Assembly: GCA_027081495.1 (NCBI GenBank)
Contig: JALWKJ010000185.1
Coordinates: 1 to 12,673 of the forward strand
Direction: 5' to 3'
DNA from: Campylobacterales bacterium
GTDB lineage: Bacteria > Campylobacterota > Campylobacteria > Campylobacterales > QNZT01
DNA length: 12,673 nt
Shown: positions 8,125 through 12,673 of the stretch, piece after piece
Layout of the letters: each line of letters begins with the position of its first letter
Position numbering within the stretch: position 1 is the stretch's first letter
The notes under the pieces: generated by a model
What the model saw: only the letters and a program-made list of their open reading frames with translations
What the model was told of the DNA's origin: nothing
Databases searched by the model: none
Program-made: the position numbers and the translations under genes

Positions 8125-8801
8125 AAATTTTAAAACAATACGATATCTTATATGTTGAAGATGAACCGGATATACAGGCAAATATAAGCGAATATCTTAG
8201 ATACTATTTCAAAAAAGTATATCTTGCAAAAGATGGACAAAAAGCTCTACAATGCTATAAAAAACATAAACCTCGAGTATTGCTGCTAGATATCAACATC
8301 CCATCAATAGACGGATTGACTCTTGCGGCCAAAATTCGCGAAATCGATCAAGAAATCAGGATTCTCATGCTTACGGCATATACCGAAAAAGAGAAACTTC
8401 TAGCCGCTACCGAACTCAAACTAACAAAATATTTAATAAAACCGGTAGAACCGAAATACTTTAAAGGCGCTCTTTTACTTTTGGCAAAAGAACTTACAAA
8501 TATAGACAACCGATTTCAAAAAATCGCAAAAGAGTGTATTTGGGATATAAAAAACAAAACTTTGATCGTTCAACAATCCCAAATACCCCTCACCGCAAAA
8601 GAGCAAAAACTACTTGAGCTACTGATCGCAAAAATTGGAAAATCCGTTCACTACACGGATATCATGGTCGCCGTATGGGAAGAGTCGTTGGATAAAGAAA
8701 TTTCGATCGACTCGGTTAAAAATCTCGTTAGCAAACTACGCAAAAAACTCCCCGGCTGCAACATCATCAGCGTGTATGGCGTGGGATATATGCTGAAATA
8801 A
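8118..8801 (+). CDS. OmpR-family response regulator
   Basis: DNA-binding response regulator of 227 residues, predicted partner of the kinase encoded just upstream. The receiver domain (about 5-122) has the acidic pair Glu14/Asp15, phospho-acceptor Asp58 in LLLDINIPSIDG, Thr86 in MLTAYT and Lys108 in YLIKPVEP. The output domain (about 140-227) is a winged helix of the OmpR/PhoB type: LTAKEQKLLELL, then the recognition-helix region SIDSVKNLVSKLRKKL, then the wing ISVYGVGYML. The ATG at 8118 is supported by AGGAG 5 bases upstream, although this site can be paired in a hairpin. No terminator is seen after its stop. The next gene begins 69 bases on, with repeats in between that could be its operator. 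Confidence 0.93.
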   Translation: MLEILKQYDILYVEDEPDIQANISEYLRYYFKKVYLAKDGQKALQCYKKHKPRVLLLDINIPSIDGLTLAAKIREIDQEIRILMLTAYTEKEKLLAATELKLTKYLIKPVEPKYFKGALLLLAKELTNIDNRFQKIAKECIWDIKNKTLIVQQSQIPLTAKEQKLLELLIAKIGKSVHYTDIMVAVWEESLDKEISIDSVKNLVSKLRKKLPGCNIISVYGVGYMLK

Positions 8802-8870
8802 TCCTTCCCTTTTCACACTTCATTACACTTTTGGGTCATACTTTCGGTATCACACTCGAAAGGATAGATC
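8802..8870 (+). promoter_or_regulatory. Leader of the lipoprotein gene with direct repeats
   Basis: This 69-base gap contains ACACTT at 8815-8820 and again at 8825-8830 (10 bases apart). Weaker copies follow: ATACTT at 8838-8843 and ACACTC at 8852-8857. Direct repeats about one helical turn apart are the usual form of OmpR-family operators, and an OmpR-family gene is the upstream neighbour. AAAGGA at 8859-8864 is a good Shine-Dalgarno for the ATG at 8871. No convincing -35/-10 pair was identified. Operator function is an inference. Confidence 0.35.
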
Positions 8871-11800
8871 ATGAAACATACTATTACACTCTCGTTACTG
8901 GCGGCGGCTATGCTGATGCTCGGCGGTTGCGGCGATTCCAAAGAAGAGAAAAAAACATCGGTCTCCAAACCTGATGCATCGGGTATTTCACTACGCGATT
9001 TCGATGTCGCTGTCTGTTCGAAAGAGGATTTGGACAATGAGGTTTGTCGTCCGGCACAGACACTGGATCTGCAAAAGCACCATGTTGTCGTCTTTTCACC
9101 TCCCGCAACAATCGGTGTCGGAGAATATACCTATTATGACGGTAAAAGGTTTGGCGTCGTTCCGAAAGAGGAGACTAAGATCACACCCCTAAACATGCTG
9201 GCATACGGTCTTTTCCTCTATGCACAGGAGGCAGGCAACGACTGGTGCGGTCCGTGCCGACTGGTCGCGCCGCAAAGTTATAGTGATGCCAAAGCATTGC
9301 TCAAAAACGCTTTTCACCTGAGTGGAACGGATGCGCAAAACAGCGCTATTTTGTGGATGCTCAACCGAAACCTGGAGCGGCTGGGAGAGCAACAGCTTCC
9401 ACTCAAAACAGCTTATGACGCCGATATCAAAGCGATGGCGGAGAGTTTAGTCAATCTCGCCGCCAAAGGGGAAGCGCCCGATCTTTCGGGATTGCATCCG
9501 GTCAAAGACGCGCACGGTCGAACCATCGGCGTGAGTACGACACCCCAAAACGATTGTCCCGACTATATGGGCGGGTGTTTGGAAAACTGGGGATTGCTGG
9601 ATAAAAAACGCGCGACGGCTCTTGGTATGAAGATACACAAAATAGTGGGCGTACCGCTGGCGTATGAACAGGCTTTTGAACCTTTTACCTGTGAAAATAC
9701 CGAAACTAAAGAGATCTTCATGTACGGTGTCCCGGACGATTTTGACCAAACGAACAGCGAGCCGGTCAATCCACAGGGCGTGCTTGCCGCAACTTATCTC
9801 TCCTGGCCGATACACAGCAACTACGACAACAATACCTCTATGCCTTCTACGGCAAATCCTAATCAGTTCAATCCGCTCTATTTCGCCGAAACCCTCTCCG
9901 GATTGCCGACAAACATGACCAAAGGGCGCATAGCGATCGGCGTAAAGAGGCTGGAAAAGGCACCGGAGCAAACACAGGTTATCTTCGGCGATATCACGAT
10001 TCCCGACGGCGTAACGATGAATGTAAACCATCCGCAAAATGACGGATGGAGCCATATCCCGGGCAGCCACACCTACTATAACGATCTTGGCGACATGAAC
10101 TTCCAAAATTCACAAAACAGCGCCCTGAGTTATGTGCAAAGTGGAAACGATCACCTCGATGTGATGGCTGCCGGCTGGCTGGATATCGACTACATTGCCG
10201 TCGCGGCGTGTGTGCCCGAACCCAGAGGCGTACCGATTCCCGAAGTGCCGGTCAAACTGGAGTGCAATGCCGACAAAGGGGAACAACTGGTCACCGTCTG
10301 GGGCGGTAACGGAGACGATTTTGCCGCTCCGGTCGATCCGGCCAATCCTCCGGCGGGGCTGGGCAACAACCTGGTCAAATACGATCAACCCATCGAGAAA
10401 GCGGGAACTTTTGCTGACAGAATCATACTGCCGGCACAAACCGTCACACAAATGGTCGTCACTGTCAACACGAGACCTTCCATCAACGGTTATCAGAACG
10501 ATCAGATGTGGCTGGGAGATGTCACGACACAAAACGGCGTCGTACACAATCCAAACGACCCCGGTGTCGCTGCGACGCTTAACGGCGGTACCGCCCACCA
10601 AATCAACGGCAATACAGGCGTATCAGGCGGCGGTATGCTAACCTCTCTGGTCAACAACACACACTATCTGGATGTCGTCGTCAAGGACCAGACCGAAGTC
10701 GACACCGTACGCGTCTCTATGTGTGTCGTGGATAAAAAGGAGGGAGATCTTGCAATCGTCAAAAAAGCGGAGAAAACCTATCAGGAAGGCGGTGTCAACT
10801 ACGCTATCTTTTCCATCGGCGTGACCGGCACACTGCCTGCCGGACAGACACTGGTCATCAATGAACAAATACCGCAAGGGGCGACACTCTCTATGTTGAA
10901 CGCACCGCTGCCGTGGGTCTGTAACGCAACCCCGCCGATTGCCGGAGCGGCGACACTCACTTGCTCTATCACCGCGACAAACGGTGATATCACCAACATC
11001 CAGCCTCTTTCGCTAACGATGTACACCAAAGAGCGCACCCTCAGAAACTGCGCCGCCATCGATGCAAAGAGCCAAAATACTTTTTACAACAATAACGATA
11101 CCAACGACAATTCATGTGATTCGGTCACATTCAGACCGATCGACCCGCCGAGAGCGTGTACGCAACAACAGATCATTTCACTGGATGATCCGCAAAACTG
11201 GTACCTCTACAACACTATACATCCAACTGTCAATAACCCAATACCTGCAACATGGGACAATACATATACATGGTTCGAGATGCCTGGTGCCGGTACACAT
11301 CCTTATACAGAGTCATATCTACTGGAAAGCCGTGAATTTTGCGCCTGCGGCACACCGGGCAAACTGGATGTACAGGGCATGCGCATCGATAATGTCGGTT
11401 CGATTCAACTTGAAAATTTAACCGATCAAATCACCCAAACAGTTGCACAACAACCAACCGCCTCCATGAGTAATTTTATGCAAGGTAACCCTCCTGCAAG
11501 CGGCTCTGCGACTATCGGACCAAATCATGTGGGGAAAAATTATAAATTAAAATTCAACATTTACAATTACAGCAGCTACAGCGGCGGCGCACTCAAAGGA
11601 TCGCTCACCTTTACCGGCCACTGGGGAAGATGTACGCCGGAAGATCATATCGGTATCATCGTACTCGATCCGGTCGATGTCGGCAGAGATATCACCCTCC
11701 CCGACCCCGGTGTCGTTACCGGCGGTAATCCGGATCAAAACACGACAATCGCAATCATCGACGCAGAAGCATCAATCAGTACCGACGGTTTCCCGGTACC

Positions 11801-12020
11801 CGTCACACCGATTCCTATTGTCGTAACGGGCGGTGATCTTGTCGAAGTCAAAGCGACACCGCAACAAAAGTTCGGCGATACACTCCCGCAAGACTACGAC
11901 ATCGCAGTCGGCTGTGCACAGGGATACATCAGTGTTGTCATCAAACAAGCCGTAACACATGTCTATGAAACAGCCTACCGTTGTCAAGGCAACTGGGTGA
12001 AATACAAAGCACTCCCGTAA
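8871..12020 (+). CDS. Large modular lipoprotein with DUF11-like domain and WCGPC motif
   Basis: A 1049-residue predicted surface or periplasmic lipoprotein of unknown function. The signal peptide MKHTITLSLLAAAMLMLGGC ends in a lipobox with lipidated Cys20. The next residue is Gly, not the inner-membrane Asp signal, so outer-membrane sorting is likely. A Lys/Glu/Ser-rich spacer follows. Residues about 40-345 are a unique domain with WCGPCR at 125-130. Residues about 351-455 and 523-622 are two divergent copies of a beta-rich module (compare GDITIPDGV with GDVTTQNGV, and HLDV...VAACV with YLDV...VSMCV). About 622-755 resembles a DUF11/conserved-repeat domain (GDLAIVKKAEKTY, LPAGQTLVINEQIPQGATL, WVCN, LTCSI). 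A possible third module is at about 820-925, then a C-terminal beta-rich tail. There are 20 cysteines besides Cys20, an even number consistent with disulfides. GC is higher than the core genes, with CTG, GGC and GTC preferred, suggesting acquisition. A terminator follows. It may be regulated by the adjacent two-component system (inference). An adhesin or surface-layer role is possible but unproven. Confidence 0.85.
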   Translation: MKHTITLSLLAAAMLMLGGCGDSKEEKKTSVSKPDASGISLRDFDVAVCSKEDLDNEVCRPAQTLDLQKHHVVVFSPPATIGVGEYTYYDGKRFGVVPKEETKITPLNMLAYGLFLYAQEAGNDWCGPCRLVAPQSYSDAKALLKNAFHLSGTDAQNSAILWMLNRNLERLGEQQLPLKTAYDADIKAMAESLVNLAAKGEAPDLSGLHPVKDAHGRTIGVSTTPQNDCPDYMGGCLENWGLLDKKRATALGMKIHKIVGVPLAYEQAFEPFTCENTETKEIFMYGVPDDFDQTNSEPVNPQGVLAATYLSWPIHSNYDNNTSMPSTANPNQFNPLYFAETLSGLPTNMTKGRIAIGVKRLEKAPEQTQVIFGDITIPDGVTMNVNHPQNDGWSHIPGSHTYYNDLGDMNFQNSQNSALSYVQSGNDHLDVMAAGWLDIDYIAVAACVPEPRGVPIPEVPVKLECNADKGEQLVTVWGGNGDDFAAPVDPANPPAGLGNNLVKYDQPIEKAGTFADRIILPAQTVTQMVVTVNTRPSINGYQNDQMWLGDVTTQNGVVHNPNDPGVAATLNGGTAHQINGNTGVSGGGMLTSLVNNTHYLDVVVKDQTEVDTVRVSMCVVDKKEGDLAIVKKAEKTYQEGGVNYAIFSIGVTGTLPAGQTLVINEQIPQGATLSMLNAPLPWVCNATPPIAGAATLTCSITATNGDITNIQPLSLTMYTKERTLRNCAAIDAKSQNTFYNNNDTNDNSCDSVTFRPIDPPRACTQQQIISLDDPQNWYLYNTIHPTVNNPIPATWDNTYTWFEMPGAGTHPYTESYLLESREFCACGTPGKLDVQGMRIDNVGSIQLENLTDQITQTVAQQPTASMSNFMQGNPPASGSATIGPNHVGKNYKLKFNIYNYSSYSGGALKGSLTFTGHWGRCTPEDHIGIIVLDPVDVGRDITLPDPGVVTGGNPDQNTTIAIIDAEASISTDGFPVPVTPIPIVVTGGDLVEVKATPQQKFGDTLPQDYDIAVGCAQGYISVVIKQAVTHVYETAYRCQGNWVKYKALP

Positions 12021-12028
12021 CACTTCAT

Positions 12029-12064
12029 GACCGCAAGCTGACACATCGGCTTGCGGTCGCTTTT
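12029..12064 (+). terminator. Strong intrinsic terminator after the lipoprotein gene
   Basis: GACCGCAAGC (12029-12038) pairs perfectly with GCTTGCGGTC (12049-12058). The stem extends inward by three more pairs (one G-U) to a CACA tetraloop. A short T run (12061-12064) follows after GC. It begins 9 bases after the lipoprotein stop and should end its transcript. Confidence 0.85.
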
Positions 12065-12200
12065 CACAACTTTATGACACGGTCACCGGTCAGGTTGAAA
12101 ACCGCTCGATTCAGGCTCTTGCGTCTGAAAATATTTTAAACGAATCTTGTCTCTGACAATGTCAAGTCATTTCTTTTTTTGCATTGCAATCTCCTTTTTC

Positions 12201-12239
12201 CCGATAACACACACTTTGTATGTTATTGGATATTTTTTT
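12201..12239 (+). terminator. Probable second intrinsic terminator
   Basis: CCGATAACA (12201-12209) pairs with TGTTATTGG (12221-12229) with one G-U pair, and a run of seven T residues follows at 12233-12239. This is the layout of a plus-strand Rho-independent terminator, but the stem is AT-rich and there is no recognised gene just before it. Confidence 0.5.
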
Positions 12240-12304
12240 CTTATTCAAAGCAACTATACAGTCATATTTTATTTACTTTTTTAGAAAATTGAAAATTTTA
12301 TCTC

Positions 12305-12329
12305 ATTTTGAAATGTTTATTTTCAAAAT
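12305..12329. repeat. AT-rich inverted repeat
   Basis: ATTTTGAAA (12305-12313) and TTTCAAAAT (12321-12329) are a perfect 9-base inverted repeat around a 7-base spacer. It could be a protein-binding site or a weak hairpin; in DNA this AT-rich, chance is also possible. Confidence 0.4.
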
Positions 12330-12372
12330 AATATACATTTTAGATATAAGTTAAATATTTGGTTTGGCAGAT

Positions 12373-12386
12373 ATTTTTGCTATAAT
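12373..12386 (+). promoter_or_regulatory. Orphan sigma70-like promoter
   Basis: TATAAT at 12381-12386 is preceded by TTTTTGC, the T-rich-plus-G form of the Campylobacterota sigma70 promoter. It points toward the IS element, and no open frame of useful length starts in the 160 bases downstream. It may drive a non-coding transcript or be a relic. Confidence 0.45.
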
Positions 12387-12448
12387 GAGTGTTAATAAAT
12401 AGCCCATTGCCAAAAGTAAAGTTTTTTGATTTTTAAAGACTTTCATGA

Positions 12449-12464
12449 CAAGTTATTTAACTTG
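12449..12464. repeat. Short near-perfect palindrome
   Basis: CAAGTTA (12449-12455) and TAACTTG (12458-12464) are inverted complements with only TT between them. Such tight dyads fit a dimeric repressor site better than an RNA hairpin. It lies about 65 bases downstream of the orphan -10 element. Confidence 0.35.
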
Positions 12465-12546
12465 CCAAATCTTATTTGATACACAACATATCTTTATACC
12501 TTCTTTTTAAAAAAGAGGCAAAACTTCCAAGAAAAAATTTTATACA

Positions 12547-12570
12547 TGACCTGCACCCAAAAGTAGTACC
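12547..12570. repeat. Terminal inverted repeat of the IS element
   Basis: The sequence starting TGACCTGCACCCAAAAG has the TG terminus and C-rich block usual for IS3-family ends. Its inner limit is approximate because the partner repeat lies beyond the window. Confidence 0.55.
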
Positions 12571-12598
12571 ATTTCCAAAGTTAGTCTTTGATTGTATA

Positions 12599-12673
12599 TC
12601 AGGCAGCATTTTGTCTGCCTGAAACCTTTGCCGGTGGCTGATAGCAAAGGGCACTGTGAGGGCGCTCATGATT
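12599..12673 (-). CDS. IS3-family transposase (OrfB), C-terminal 24 residues
   Basis: Read on the minus strand from the right edge, the codons give NHERPHSALCYQPPAKV followed by seven residues and TGA (12599-12601). The motif NxERPHxALxYxxPA is the hallmark C-terminus of DDE integrase-core (rve) transposases of the IS3 and related IS481 families, which cut and join the element ends. The catalytic DDE residues lie upstream, outside the window. The usual Gly after ALG is Cys here (ALC), a minor departure. Together with the TG-type terminal repeat 52 bases downstream, IS3 is the more likely family. Whether the gene is intact cannot be seen. Confidence 0.85.
   Translation of the reverse strand, partial: NHERPHSALCYQPPAKVSGRQNAA

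Larger units (their letters stand above)
8810..12085 (+). repeat. Related short direct repeats flanking the lipoprotein gene
   Basis: CACTTCATTAC (8816-8826) before the gene recurs as CACTTCATGAC (12021-12031) right after its stop codon, 10 of 11 bases equal. A third form, CAACTTTATGAC, lies at 12067-12078. The longer pair TTTTCACA...GGTCA (8810-8838 and 12061-12085) aligns with two mismatches and two gaps. The coordinates span the flanking copies, not a continuous repeat. Meaning is unknown. Confidence 0.4.
12363..12469. repeat. TTGCCAAA repeats around the orphan promoter
   Basis: TTGCCAAA occurs at 12407-12414 and 12462-12469, and its inverse core TTTGGCA occurs at 12363-12369 just before the -10 element. 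The last copy abuts the palindrome at 12449-12464. The octamer could be an operator or be fortuitous; no function is assigned. Confidence 0.3.
12065..12546. other. Intergenic region without a convincing gene
   Basis: About 480 bases separate the lipoprotein terminator from the IS end. The first 75 bases are of mixed composition and carry only a 21-codon frame (ATG 12074, TAA 12137) without a clear Shine-Dalgarno. From about 12165 onward the DNA is very AT-rich with frequent stops in all frames I followed. It contains a second terminator-like hairpin, an orphan promoter-like site, and several short inverted and direct repeats, listed separately. No tRNA-like fold was noticed. Confidence 0.6.
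12547..12673 (-). mobile_element. Insertion sequence of the IS3 family, terminal part only
   Basis: One end of an insertion sequence enters from the right edge. The element end is set at TGACCTGCACCC (12547-12558): IS3-family elements begin TG(A) and many have a TGACCTG-CCC-type terminal repeat. The transposase stop codon lies about 52 bases inside this end, as expected for the right (orfB) end. The three or four bases outside (TACA, 12543-12546) may be target-site duplication. The other end is outside the window, so completeness and the duplication cannot be tested here. Confidence 0.75.

Noticed and set aside
9243..9356. Gram-positive-type thioester domain, suggested by WC at residues 125-126 and AQNSAILW at 155-162, with a DUF11-like domain in the same protein
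   Set aside because: The Cys-Gln spacing is only about 30 residues, shorter than I would expect, and the surrounding motifs do not match well. Structure prediction would be needed to revive the idea.
9447..10106. Long minus-strand frame of 219 codons inside the lipoprotein gene (and others at 10110-10601 and 8908-9111)
   Set aside because: These are antisense to a long gene with a clear lipoprotein signal and domain structure. Higher GC lowers stop frequency, and the translations are Arg/His/Cys-rich without motifs.
12074..12139. 21-codon frame after the lipoprotein terminator
   Set aside because: Too short, no clear Shine-Dalgarno and no recognisable sequence; probably chance.
12501..12520. 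CTTTTTAAAAAAG near-palindrome as a minus-strand terminator for the IS gene
   Set aside because: The stem is A/T only with no loop and imperfect outer pairs, so it would be a very weak hairpin.
12472..12669. Minus-strand 65-codon open frame at the right end
   Set aside because: It overlaps the IS end in a different frame from the transposase tail, crosses the terminal repeat and has no recognisable domain.
1..12673. CRISPR array, integron attC sites, tRNA or rRNA genes
   Set aside because: No regularly spaced repeats, no attC-like core pairs around the lipoprotein gene, and no tRNA-like or rRNA-like sequences were recognised on reading.

Overview
The window looks like a chromosomal segment of a flagellated Campylobacterota (Epsilonproteobacteria) bacterium, probably a free-living Sulfurimonas/Sulfurovum-like lineage. 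The grounds are low-GC coding with many Lys/Ile codons (about 35-43% GC in hand-counted 60-base blocks), the compact order flgA-ubiX-coaD-tmk seen in this phylum, a biosynthetic SpeA of the Campylobacter type, and promoter-like elements of the form T-rich/TTGG-TATAAT. The genus is an inference; I could not search databases.

Region 1 (1-6673) is a tightly packed, co-directional core block: the tail of a SPOR-domain envelope protein, then flgA, ubiX, coaD, tmk, hisS, speA and cysE. Adjacent genes overlap by 4 to 17 bases or are separated by 4 to 8 bases from flgA onward. The block is best read as one operon serving flagellar P-ring assembly, prenyl-FMN cofactor synthesis, coenzyme A, dTTP, His-tRNA, polyamine and cysteine synthesis. 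A promoter-like element precedes flgA.

Region 2 (6693-8801) is a two-component system: a membrane histidine kinase with about six transmembrane segments and no periplasmic domain, and an OmpR-family response regulator. The regulator's start region can fold into a hairpin covering its ribosome binding site and start codon.

Region 3 (8802-12064) is accessory. It holds one large (1049-residue) predicted lipoprotein gene with visibly higher GC and different codon use. The protein has a lipobox, a WCGPCR motif, two or three divergent copies of a beta-rich module and a DUF11-like domain. A strong intrinsic terminator follows. Short direct repeats upstream of the gene, next to the OmpR-type regulator, and related motifs after it make regulation of the lipoprotein by the two-component system a testable idea.

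Region 4 (12065-12673) is AT-rich and mostly non-coding, with a second probable terminator, an orphan sigma70-like promoter and several small inverted repeats. It ends in an IS3-family insertion sequence entering from the right edge. Only the last 24 residues of its transposase (minus strand) and its terminal repeat lie in the window. The junction between conserved core operon and IS-bordered accessory DNA therefore lies between about 8.8 and 12.5 kb.
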